From NCBI GenBank assembly GCA_026391125.1, contig JAPLEO010000152.1, forward strand, positions 1 through 32,321: 32,321 nucleotides of DNA. The letters run 5' to 3'. Shown in pieces: positions 17,132 through 24,677 of this stretch; the first letter of the stretch is position 1, and every line of letters starts with the position of its first letter. This stretch comes from Bacteroidota bacterium (GTDB lineage: Bacteria; Bacteroidota; Bacteroidia; Chitinophagales; Chitinophagaceae). Made by a program: the position numbers and the translations under genes. The notes beneath the pieces are model-generated. The model had not been told where the DNA came from. It searched no databases and worked only from the letters and a program-made list of their open reading frames with translations.

Positions 17132-17963
17132 TGTTGATATACTTTAAGGTTTTCTTACAATGAGTGAATAGTATCTTATAATGTTCATTTGCTAACTCAA
17201 ATGCTTTGATTTTAGCTTGGGTTTCTACAAAATCATTCCAAGAATCGAAAAATAACTTTACTACTTTTCTTGGTAAAATACCCCGAGCGTATGTTTCATA
17301 ACTCCATGATGCATCAGTGGCATAAAAAATTGCCTGCTTTTCATTTTCATACATGAATCCTAGCATACCCTTTGCGTGACCTGGCAGGTATATTAATCTA
17401 AACTCTGACCTTCCAAAAAGTTGATATTCTGTAATGCCATATTGGTTTACTACAATATGGTCGGCGATCTCATCAAGCACTAACACTTTACTATTAAAAT
17501 TCTCAGGTAATAGTTTGTGAAGAATACCCTTGCTTACAGCCTTCCATCCAGATAGCTCTTTCACTTCTTCATAAGCATCTCTATGGCAAATAAATTGCGC
17601 ATTCGTAAAATCGTTCAATCCAGCAATATGGTCTGCATGAAAATGCGAGATGATCACGTATTTGATTTGATTCGCATGAATACCCTTCGCTTCCAATAAG
17701 GCCTTCGCAGTATTATTATCTGTAAGCGTAACAGGAGTAGCCCATCGATACAGTCTTTCTGGGAATGATTGAGTAGCCTTGTTAAATTGATTACTATAAC
17801 CGGTGTCAAAAAGTATATAACCCAGATTTGGAATTTGAAGCAATGCCCATACAGCATAAAATTTAGTTTTACCCTTACCCTCTAAAGGATTCACAATATT
17901 CGCATGAGCTTCACAGTAGCCAGATGCAAAAAGCTGCAAACTTATATTTGATTCTTGTACCAT
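17121..17963 (-). CDS. Metallo-beta-lactamase-fold hydrolase
   Basis: A 280-residue cytosolic MBL-fold enzyme related to the lactonase group. All metal ligands are visible: His107-x-His109-x-Asp111-His112 (SHFHADH), His196 (LPGHAKGM), Asp217 (YATDAS) and His268 (LFTHCK), predicting a two-metal (probably zinc) site. Such enzymes cleave lactones, thioesters or other esters. In this operon a thioesterase or lactonase acting on the product of the condensing enzyme or the ligase is a natural guess, but the substrate is not known. It overlaps the adenylate-forming gene by 11 bases and the dehydrogenase gene by 22 bases. Confidence 0.85.
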   Translation of the reverse strand: MVQESNISLQLFASGYCEAHANIVNPLEGKGKTKFYAVWALLQIPNLGYILFDTGYSNQFNKATQSFPERLYRWATPVTLTDNNTAKALLEAKGIHANQIKYVIISHFHADHIAGLNDFTNAQFICHRDAYEEVKELSGWKAVSKGILHKLLPENFNSKVLVLDEIADHIVVNQYGITEYQLFGRSEFRLIYLPGHAKGMLGFMYENEKQAIFYATDASWSYETYARGILPRKVVKLFFDSWNDFVETQAKIKAFELANEHYKILFTHCKKTLKYINNEI

Positions 17964-18949
17964 AAAATATACTCGTTAATTCCTTCAAAAGAATTCATCA
18001 CAGGTTTATAATTAAGAATTTCTTTCGCTTTTGAAATATCCAAAGTAAAATTATTAGCTAAGATGCCCACACCATACTTAGTTAGAGGAGGTTCATTTGT
18101 ATCGCTCATTAATTTTGCTTTTAGCTCCAAAAGACTTGCAACAAAAAGAGCTAATTTTTTTGGAACTCTTTTCGTTGGAGCAGTAAGGTTTAAAGCAGTT
18201 AGAGCATAGGTTAACGCATCCCAAAATTTAACTGCTTCACCATCTGTTATATTGTATGCTTCACCATAAGCTATTTTGGGTGCATGTATAGCACATATAA
18301 TTGCTTCAATTACATTGCGTACACAGGTAAAGTCACAGATATTTTTGCCATCGCCCACAATTTTTAATTTTCCTTTATTGTAGGCCTCTAAAACTCTAGG
18401 GAATATGACGGTGTCTTCAGCTCCAATAATTGCACGGGGTCTCAGTGCGATTGTATCAAAGCCCGAATTGTTTTTTTGTAAAACTAATTTTTCAGCAAGT
18501 AATTTGGTCTGGGCATAATGATTTACCATCTTTTTTGGCAACTCCTCAGCTTCGCTTACATTAAATCTATCTGAATAAGTAAAATAAATACTAGGGGTTG
18601 AGATAAAAATAAATTTTTTGACCCCGTTTTTAAGACTTTCATTTATTAAACTTTGAGTAGCTATAAAATTAGATTGATAAAAAGAATCATACTTACCAAA
18701 TGGAGAAGATAGGGCTGCACAATGAATAACTATTTCAGCATGTTCGGTTAGTGCTTCACAGAAATCGGTATTACATAAATCTCCTGCTAAGAATATACAA
18801 CTATGTTTATTCAACTCATATGCTCTATCACTTCTTCTGGATGTAGCTATGATCTGATAATTCGGAAAATAGGAAGCTAAAAATTTAGCTGTTCTCCCTC
18901 CTAAAAAACCTGCTGCACCAGTAATCACTATTTTTGGTTTGCTTAGCAT
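17942..18949 (-). CDS. NAD-dependent epimerase/dehydratase, 3-beta-HSD-like
   Basis: A 335-residue extended short-chain dehydrogenase. The Rossmann motif VITGAAGFLGGRT (about 8-20) and the active-site Tyr145-x-x-x-Lys149 (HYAQTK), with Ser117/Thr118 upstream, are intact. DLCNTDF and HCAALSSPFG blocks are as in the 3-beta-hydroxysteroid dehydrogenase/OleD group. It would oxidise or reduce a hydroxyl or keto group using NAD(P). In olefin synthesis OleD reduces the 2-alkyl-3-ketoacid made by OleA; here the partner condensing enzyme suggests a comparable reduction, or a step on an isoprenoid alcohol. It is the first of four overlapping genes, 49 bases downstream of the PAP2 gene. Confidence 0.87.
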   Translation of the reverse strand: MLSKPKIVITGAAGFLGGRTAKFLASYFPNYQIIATSRRSDRAYELNKHSCIFLAGDLCNTDFCEALTEHAEIVIHCAALSSPFGKYDSFYQSNFIATQSLINESLKNGVKKFIFISTPSIYFTYSDRFNVSEAEELPKKMVNHYAQTKLLAEKLVLQKNNSGFDTIALRPRAIIGAEDTVIFPRVLEAYNKGKLKIVGDGKNICDFTCVRNVIEAIICAIHAPKIAYGEAYNITDGEAVKFWDALTYALTALNLTAPTKRVPKKLALFVASLLELKAKLMSDTNEPPLTKYGVGILANNFTLDISKAKEILNYKPVMNSFEGINEYILWYKNQI

Positions 18950-18998
18950 TTTTAATTAGAAATTTAAATTCTGATCAAAGCATACAATCAATTTTCAT

Positions 18999-19694
18999 TT
19001 ATGTATCTAAACCCTTTGAAACCATTTTATATACAAACTTTTCATACAAAATAAAATATCCAAAAATCCCCATTAATACCCCTCCGAAGAATCCCAAAAA
19101 AACATGAAACTTTAATAATACAGTTCCAGTAGCCCCCAAAAATGCAATAGGAAAAAAGCGCCAAAAAAAGGTCCGCCAATTTTTATATAAGAAGAATGAC
19201 ATGAAAACCATTGGGGCAACATGCAGGCTCGGAAAATCACCAAGTGGCGTACTTAAACCATATAAACCTTTTATCACCCGGTACATTCCCCAGTTCAATA
19301 CTGAGGGATTAAAAGATGAAATCATTACATCTTGTGCAGTTGTTGGAAAAATTAAATAGATAATGTAAGTAAGAAAATACATCAGAATCACAGAGCAGTA
19401 AAATGAAATGATCTGAATGACACTGATTTTTCTGTTAAAAGCAAAAAAGACCCCTGCCAAAAGAACAAAACCTAAGCAGATGACATAGGGGAATATGATG
19501 TAAAAATTAAATGGTATCCAATCGTCTAGAAATATTTTTAATGAAACAGGTTTTGATAATTTACCTCCTTCAATACAAACAGTATTATAAACAAGCATAA
19601 TAATCCCTAAGACTAGAAAAAGGGGTAGAAAAAGCGTAAGCTTAAACCGTGTAGTATGATTTTGTTTTATAGGCACATTTATCGGTATGCTCAA
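18999..19694 (-). CDS. PAP2-like membrane protein with altered active site
   Basis: A 231-residue membrane protein with about six helices, resembling the PAP2 / inositolphosphorylceramide-synthase-like phosphatases that act on lipid phosphates or diphosphates. The second motif is clear: GDFPSLHVAPM (Asp153, Ser156, His158). The third motif should be an Arg/Lys followed by His and an Asp four residues later; Lys195 and His197 (LLKFHVFLG) are present, but Gly201 stands where the Asp is expected. Activity may be altered or the alignment may slip here. Set beside a prenyl-synthase-like gene, a prenyl diphosphate or polyprenyl phosphate is a plausible substrate. It is read divergently from that gene, with an 83-base gap. 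Confidence 0.7.
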   Translation of the reverse strand: MSIPINVPIKQNHTTRFKLTLFLPLFLVLGIIMLVYNTVCIEGGKLSKPVSLKIFLDDWIPFNFYIIFPYVICLGFVLLAGVFFAFNRKISVIQIISFYCSVILMYFLTYIIYLIFPTTAQDVMISSFNPSVLNWGMYRVIKGLYGLSTPLGDFPSLHVAPMVFMSFFLYKNWRTFFWRFFPIAFLGATGTVLLKFHVFLGFFGGVLMGIFGYFILYEKFVYKMVSKGLDT

Positions 19695-19777
19695 TTACTC
19701 TAATTTAATCTAGAAATGTCATAATCCACTCTTTTTAAATACATTATATTTACGACACTTTATTTTGTACATTTTCA

Positions 19778-20830
19778 ATGAATAATACAACTCAAATAAA
19801 CCTTTTTACAAAAGCCATACTTTTTTTTAAAGTAGTATATTTTGGAGTCTCAAATGTGATCTTGACGGGCAGTTTAGAGAAGAAATGGGCTGAGCAGTAT
19901 ATTCAAAAATTAGAACGTGACTTCGGTGCCAAGTTGAATTCGTCTGTTGTTAAAAGAACCGTGGTGAGTTTTGGTGGATTTATTCCATTGGCAAGTAATG
20001 CTTTTACAAGGCTGAGAAACCGAACTTCTAATTTGGGAGAAAGAGAAAGACTGTTGTTATATTTTTTGTGTAGCGCAATTTTTGACGACTTCACTGATAA
20101 AAAAGAGCTATCCTCAGATGATTTATACCAAATCTCTTTTCACCCTGAGGAATATCAACCTAAAAGAATCGAGGAAAAGATCTTTTTACATGCCCATCTA
20201 AAACTAAGAGCATATGTAAAGAATAAGAACCTTTATCATTCAATTGTTACAGAATTATTTCAAGTGCAAAAAGATTCTGCCAATCAATTCAATTCTTTTT
20301 TATCTGAAGAAGAACTGAAGCATATTACTTTCACAAAGGGAGGATCTTCAACGCTGTTATGTCATTTTTATTTAGACTTTGATGCGTCAGAAATTGAACA
20401 GAAATGCTGGAGACAATTAGGCGTACTTTTTCAGCTTACAGACGATCTGTTGGATATTTTTGACGATCTTCAAGTTGGACAAGACACTTTGCCAATAAGG
20501 ATCAAAGATGTACAGGTGCTGACTGCTTTTTTTGAAGAACAGATGGAAATCATGAAAAATTTGATTGCAGAATTACCTTTTCCTTATAAGAGCAAAGAGC
20601 AAATGGTTTTTTCTATAGCTAGTATTTGTTCAGTTGGCTGGATCGCACTTCATCAGCTTTCAACTATCCAGGGAGATCAACCCGAAATAGCAAATATTAA
20701 AGCTGTTGAAAGAAAAGCACTCATTGTGGATATGGCTAAAATCTCTAATCTACTGTTTTGTACTAAATTTACCTATGACACTTCTATAAAATGGATCAAT
20801 GATATTCATTTTAGTAATGGAACAAATTAA
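19778..20830 (+). CDS. Class I isoprenoid synthase-like protein
   Basis: A 350-residue all-helical protein of the class I terpenoid synthase superfamily. It carries two Asp-rich metal-binding motifs: Asp103-Asp104-x-x-Asp107 (IFDDFTDKK) and a second FQLTDDLLDIFDD motif with Asp222, Asp223 and Asp226. The second is very close to the FQIxDDxLD motif of trans-prenyl diphosphate synthases. It lacks the N-terminal GGKRIRP region of a normal farnesyl or geranylgeranyl diphosphate synthase, so it may be a terpene synthase or a prenyl transferase using another acceptor. It should bind a diphosphate through magnesium. It starts a plus-strand set with the DxDD protein (21 bases downstream) and a lipoprotein. 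Confidence 0.75.
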   Translation: MNNTTQINLFTKAILFFKVVYFGVSNVILTGSLEKKWAEQYIQKLERDFGAKLNSSVVKRTVVSFGGFIPLASNAFTRLRNRTSNLGERERLLLYFLCSAIFDDFTDKKELSSDDLYQISFHPEEYQPKRIEEKIFLHAHLKLRAYVKNKNLYHSIVTELFQVQKDSANQFNSFLSEEELKHITFTKGGSSTLLCHFYLDFDASEIEQKCWRQLGVLFQLTDDLLDIFDDLQVGQDTLPIRIKDVQVLTAFFEEQMEIMKNLIAELPFPYKSKEQMVFSIASICSVGWIALHQLSTIQGDQPEIANIKAVERKALIVDMAKISNLLFCTKFTYDTSIKWINDIHFSNGTN

Positions 20831-20851
20831 AACGTAAATCAATTTACTATT

Positions 20852-22012
20852 TTGAGACCTCTACTTATTTGTACCATATTTCTCTTAACCTTTAAAACTA
20901 GTTTTGCAACAGTTGATACTGCTTTGATTAGTCAACTATTGAAAAGAATAGTGCAGCATCAAATAAAAGATGACCCATTTTTTATCAAGGGATCATTCCC
21001 GGCATACACCGATAAGTATCATATGGGTTATTCAGAACGCATAAAAGATAATAACACTTCCTTTATCATTGTACTAAATACCCTAGAATCTGTTCGCAGC
21101 AAATTAACTACCTCACAAAAAATAATATTAGATAGCATCCAGTTTCGCGCTAAGGATGTATTCAAAAAATTTGAAAACAAAAAAGGCCGCGGCACCTATA
21201 ATTTTTGGCGACAGGATATTGATCCGAAATTTCCCTATAATTGGTGGGTACCCTTCTTTTTTGGCAAAAGCTGGTATGTCCCCGATGATTTTGATGATAC
21301 CGTTTGGTGTTTGTTGGCGCAGCATACAGACAGTACCAATGCTGCAAGAATCCATACGATCATGCAACAATATTCAGCTTATCCGGCGGATAAGGTTGTT
21401 GGTTGTCCAGAAGAATATAAATCCATCCCCGCCTATTCAACCTGGTTTGGGAAAAACTTTCCAGTATTTTATGATCTCTGTGTGGCAGCTAATACCCTTG
21501 GTTTTGTACAGCGTTATAATCTTGCCTGGACAAAAGCTGATTCTGCCACTTTGCAATTATTGGTTAAAGCCGTACAATCCAAAGACTATATCAATAAGTA
21601 TAAAGATCTATCACCTTATTATGAGAACAGAGCAGTGATCATCTATCATCTCTTAAAACTAATGTCGATTAAGCCTATCCCTGAATTAGAATTGTATAAA
21701 TCGGAAATCCTTAAAGACGCATTGACAGTTTATGGAAAATCTAGTAATGTGCTAGAACAAATGATTCTTAGTACCTCTATGCAAAAATCTGGATATACTT
21801 CGCCATATATCCAATTACCCGCTTATAATGAGTTGATTCAAATGATCGAACATAATGATCTTGCATTTTTTACTGGCGATATGCTTGGTTATTTTGAAGG
21901 AACTGGTAAAAAGATCTTATCCTTTCTTTTTAAAAAGGCTTTATACTTTAACCAATATTGCCCGGCATATAATGACGCATTATTGGTAGAATACTTACTT
22001 TGGAACAAATAA
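20852..22012 (+). CDS. Exported alpha/alpha-toroid-like protein with DxDDT motif
   Basis: A 386-residue helical protein of no family I can name. The most striking motif is VPDDFDDTVWCLLAQ (143-157), where Asp146-x-Asp148-Asp149-Thr150 reproduces the catalytic DxDDTA motif of class II terpene cyclases (squalene-hopene cyclase, copalyl diphosphate synthase). The spacing of helices and aromatic stretches (YNFWRQD, YNWWVPFFFGKSWY) fits an alpha/alpha barrel. The start is a TTG: the in-frame stop of the preceding gene lies 21 bases upstream and the next in-frame Met is about 58 residues on. With the TTG start the N-terminus is a signal peptide (1-19, RPLLICTIFLLTF...SFA), implying export, which would be odd for a terpene cyclase. 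A carbohydrate-active six-hairpin enzyme is the alternative. Confidence 0.6.
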   Translation: MRPLLICTIFLLTFKTSFATVDTALISQLLKRIVQHQIKDDPFFIKGSFPAYTDKYHMGYSERIKDNNTSFIIVLNTLESVRSKLTTSQKIILDSIQFRAKDVFKKFENKKGRGTYNFWRQDIDPKFPYNWWVPFFFGKSWYVPDDFDDTVWCLLAQHTDSTNAARIHTIMQQYSAYPADKVVGCPEEYKSIPAYSTWFGKNFPVFYDLCVAANTLGFVQRYNLAWTKADSATLQLLVKAVQSKDYINKYKDLSPYYENRAVIIYHLLKLMSIKPIPELELYKSEILKDALTVYGKSSNVLEQMILSTSMQKSGYTSPYIQLPAYNELIQMIEHNDLAFFTGDMLGYFEGTGKKILSFLFKKALYFNQYCPAYNDALLVEYLLWNK

Positions 22013-22027
22013 TTTAAAAAGGCAACT

Positions 22028-22696
22028 ATGAAATATATAGCATTTATTTTTTGCAGTTTTTTTGTGATCGCATGTAATACTAAACCAGAAACAAAAAAGC
22101 AAACACCAATATTCCCTTTAGATAAAGGCAATCAGTGGGTTTATGAAGCAAATATCAAATACCATGATAGAGTAATGGATTCGTTGATCACTCAAAAAAT
22201 TGAATGGACGATGGAAGTGGTAGACACCCTTCATCATGGGGCTTATATTGCTGCAGTAATTAAAGGCTTCCCAACAGATTTGGTATGGTATAATGGAAAG
22301 ACAGAAAGGGGCACTTTAGTTTTGTTGCAAGACAGTAACAAAGTTTACCTCTGTAGCGCTGAAAACATAGATACTCTAATTGCGAGGATCAGAAACCAGA
22401 ATGATTCGTTAGTAGAGCTACGAAATAGTCAGGAAATACTATTTGACTTCCCTCTCACTAAAAGCAAGACATGGGGAGCAGATCCCGAAATGCCACAAAG
22501 AGAAGATAGTATGTATGCCTGGGTTGTAAAAAAGTCGGCCAGTGATACGAGTTCTGGAGAAATACAATACATGACCAATCCCGATCATAGCATCTTTCAA
22601 TTTCAACCCGGTGTTGGTATCACAGGATATTATTTTGAACACCATGGAACGGTGATGGAGTTGAATATGAAATTGATTAGAAAGACCCTGCATTAA
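22028..22696 (+). CDS. Lipoprotein of unknown function
   Basis: A 222-residue lipoprotein: a short hydrophobic signal ends in the lipobox FVIAC with Cys16, so the mature protein should be anchored to the envelope. The body begins with FPLDKGNQWVYEAN, a motif seen in many Bacteroidetes hypothetical lipoproteins, followed by beta-rich sequence with repeated WTMEVVDT and GTLVLLQD type strands. No catalytic motif was recognised. It follows the DxDDT protein by 15 bases and is probably cotranscribed with it, so it may be the surface or periplasmic partner of the exported protein. It is convergent with the ThrE-type genes. Confidence 0.7.
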   Translation: MKYIAFIFCSFFVIACNTKPETKKQTPIFPLDKGNQWVYEANIKYHDRVMDSLITQKIEWTMEVVDTLHHGAYIAAVIKGFPTDLVWYNGKTERGTLVLLQDSNKVYLCSAENIDTLIARIRNQNDSLVELRNSQEILFDFPLTKSKTWGADPEMPQREDSMYAWVVKKSASDTSSGEIQYMTNPDHSIFQFQPGVGITGYYFEHHGTVMELNMKLIRKTLH

Positions 22697-22709
22697 TTTG
22701 AGTCACTTA

Positions 22710-23186
22710 TTATAACCGAATATTTTTCGCAGATTCTTTGCGCATGACGTGCATGGGAATGGCTACGCCAATTGCGAGCGACATGATAATGAATAAAGTT
22801 TTTGCAGCATTATTAATAGTTTCAGAAAGTATCAGGTTGTAATCTGCTCCAATAGTTCCAGTTAATTTAATTAATCCCAACATAGTGCGATAAGCAAATA
22901 CTCCCGGTATCAAAGGAATTACAGCAGGAATTGCAAAGATCATAGGAGGTACATGTCGTTTATGAGCAATTGGAATACTTAACATGCCAACTGCTGATGC
23001 ACCAATAAAAGAGGCTAATACAACACTCACTGAAAATTGTAACAAGGTTAATTTGATTAATACACCTATGGCACCTCCAATCCATAATGCAAATAATGTT
23101 CTAGGAGGAACATTAAATAGGATTCCAAATCCAAGAGCGGCCCAACCACTCCAAAATGCTGTACTAAGAATTAATATCCAATCCAT
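22710..23186 (-). CDS. ThrE-type exporter, small subunit (YjjB-like)
   Basis: A 158-residue membrane protein with about four to five helices, matching the second part of the threonine/serine exporter fold (ThrE_2/YjjB): GWAALGFGILFNVPPRTL and PAVIPLIPGVFAYRTMLGL are typical. In Escherichia coli YjjP and YjjB together export succinate; in corynebacteria the fused ThrE exports threonine and serine. The substrate here is uncertain. It begins 5 bases after the large subunit ends, consistent with one transcript and a two-part transporter. Confidence 0.85.
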   Translation of the reverse strand: MDWILILSTAFWSGWAALGFGILFNVPPRTLFALWIGGAIGVLIKLTLLQFSVSVVLASFIGASAVGMLSIPIAHKRHVPPMIFAIPAVIPLIPGVFAYRTMLGLIKLTGTIGADYNLILSETINNAAKTLFIIMSLAIGVAIPMHVMRKESAKNIRL

Positions 23187-23191
23187 ATTCG

Positions 23192-23965
23192 TTAATTCAA
23201 ATTGTAAATGATCATGGTCACCAATAATCCAAATGCTATGGCCATGGAAAACATTAATGCATTCACCCCTCTCACAATTCCATTTAAAATATTACCATCA
23301 ATTAAATCGGTGAATGAATTGATCAATGGCACTCCAGGAATTAAAAACAATACCGATGTGGCGAAAGCATGTTCGAAATTGATATTCAAACCTGCTTTAA
23401 TAAATGCTCCGGCAAACATTGAAGCAGTAAGCGAGCCGAAGAAGACACAGAAATAAGGATTGAATTTTCTTTTGATGGCTTCCTGCCTAATGAACAACCC
23501 ACAAAAAGTGGCTCCAAATGCAATGATCATTTCTAGTAACTTCCCGCCAAATGAAAAACAAAATCCTGCTCCAGCTAAACTTACAAAAGTTAATATGATG
23601 ATTCTAGGATAATGTGGTAGCGCTAATAAAGCATTTAATTTATCTCTTACCTGATGAATAGATAATTCATTTTCTACCGCTTCCCAACTTAACCTACTAA
23701 TACCTGAGATGGTCTTAAAATTTACTCCCTGTGATGGAGTACTTCGCATGCCATTAAAAATCACATATTCTTTCTCTACATTTAAAGTCAGTGATATTGA
23801 TTTAGGTGCAATAGAAATATGTGCGTCATAATGATAGGCAGTAGCTAACCTTCTCATGGTGATCCTAATTCTACTGCAACTGGCACCAGAACTTAATAGT
23901 GACACACCCACATCTAATAAAAGTGAGCCCAACTCTTTTGCTTCTATGATTTTTTCCTGTTCCAT
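23192..23965 (-). CDS. ThrE-type exporter, large subunit (YjjP-like)
   Basis: A 257-residue membrane protein of the ThrE/YjjP family (threonine/serine or dicarboxylate exporter). The soluble N-terminal part contains LLSSGASCSRIRITM, with the conserved SSGAS(C)xR motif; SLTLNVEKEYVIFN follows, and the C-terminal half holds about five membrane helices ending in LIPGVPLINSFTDLIDGN, a family signature. The ATG at 23965 is preferred over the TTG one codon upstream. It is paired with the YjjB-like gene. A -7-like TACTTTTG lies about 30 bases upstream (complement of 23994-24001), without a good TTTG partner, so the pair may have its own weak promoter. Confidence 0.87.
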   Translation of the reverse strand: MEQEKIIEAKELGSLLLDVGVSLLSSGASCSRIRITMRRLATAYHYDAHISIAPKSISLTLNVEKEYVIFNGMRSTPSQGVNFKTISGISRLSWEAVENELSIHQVRDKLNALLALPHYPRIIILTFVSLAGAGFCFSFGGKLLEMIIAFGATFCGLFIRQEAIKRKFNPYFCVFFGSLTASMFAGAFIKAGLNINFEHAFATSVLFLIPGVPLINSFTDLIDGNILNGIVRGVNALMFSMAIAFGLLVTMIIYNLN

Positions 23966-23993
23966 CAAAAATGTAATGCTTTGAAATACACTA

Positions 23994-24001
23994 CAAAAGT
24001 A
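23994..24001 (-). promoter_or_regulatory. Possible -7 element before the ThrE-type pair
   Basis: TACTTTTG on the minus strand matches TAnnTTTG exactly and lies 28 bases before the ATG at 23965, in the 39-base gap after the DUF2238 gene. No TTTG is found at the expected upstream distance, so this is weak. Confidence 0.25.
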
Positions 24002-24004
24002 GAC

Positions 24005-24655
24005 TTAATTGAGGGAAGTCTTTTTATAATAACGTTTGATGGTACTAAACAAAACCATCGCAATAACTGCACCTAGAAATGCAATTCCCATATCTTTCTG
24101 TGCATCCCAGATATCGCCTTGTGTTCCTAAATAAGCGTCACCTTCGGAAGGGAAAAATATATCTGCTACCATCCATTCTAATAACTCATACATGGCACTG
24201 AACGACAGGGTAATTTCACAGGGTAATGTCCAGCAAACCCAGTTCGGCCAACCAAAATGATTTTTAAAATAGTCCCTCATCGGATAGGTTAGTAAAAACC
24301 CAAAACTAAAATGCACAATTCGGTCATAATAATTTCGGTTAATATGCAACAGATCTTTTAACCAATATCCAAAAGGATTTTCTGCATAGGTATATTCTGC
24401 ACCATATATATGGAGTAATAAATAAACCGTCATCATGGTATAACTCAGATCACTGAATTTAAATTTCTTATGACTTACCCAAAGCGAAATCAGAAAAATA
24501 AATGTCAGCGTGTTTTCTGTAAACCAATTGGCTCTGTTTGGAGTAGAAATAAAAGTCTTTAACCAGCAACATAAAAATATAATTAAAAATATTTTTAATT
24601 TACCGTTTAGCTTAAACCCAACTCTATTGGTGGAGGAGGCTGTAGTGAAATTCAT
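24005..24655 (-). CDS. DUF2238 family membrane protein (YjdF-like)
   Basis: A 216-residue polytopic membrane protein. Conserved blocks match DUF2238/YjdF: HIYGAEYTYAENPFG, NYYDRIVHFSFGFLL, a SAMYELLEW segment and YLGTQGDIWDAQKDMGIAFLGA. The conserved acidic and His residues on helix ends suggest a catalytic or ion-binding pocket, but the function is unknown. Six to seven hydrophobic segments are visible. It starts 22 bases after the end of the CBM9-like gene on the same strand and could share its transcript. Confidence 0.85.
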   Translation of the reverse strand: MNFTTASSTNRVGFKLNGKLKIFLIIFLCCWLKTFISTPNRANWFTENTLTFIFLISLWVSHKKFKFSDLSYTMMTVYLLLHIYGAEYTYAENPFGYWLKDLLHINRNYYDRIVHFSFGFLLTYPMRDYFKNHFGWPNWVCWTLPCEITLSFSAMYELLEWMVADIFFPSEGDAYLGTQGDIWDAQKDMGIAFLGAVIAMVLFSTIKRYYKKTSLN

Positions 24656-24677
24656 TTGGATGTATTATCTGTCAATA

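Noticed and set aside
19695..19777. Promoter pair in the divergent PAP2/class I gap
   Set aside because: TATATTTA and TATTTTG resemble -7 elements, but no TTTG lies at a suitable distance and each match is imperfect.
21156..21638. 160-residue open frame inside the DxDDT gene
   Set aside because: It lies in another frame of a well-formed coding region and has the repetitive hydrophobic/Ile-rich look of a shadow translation.
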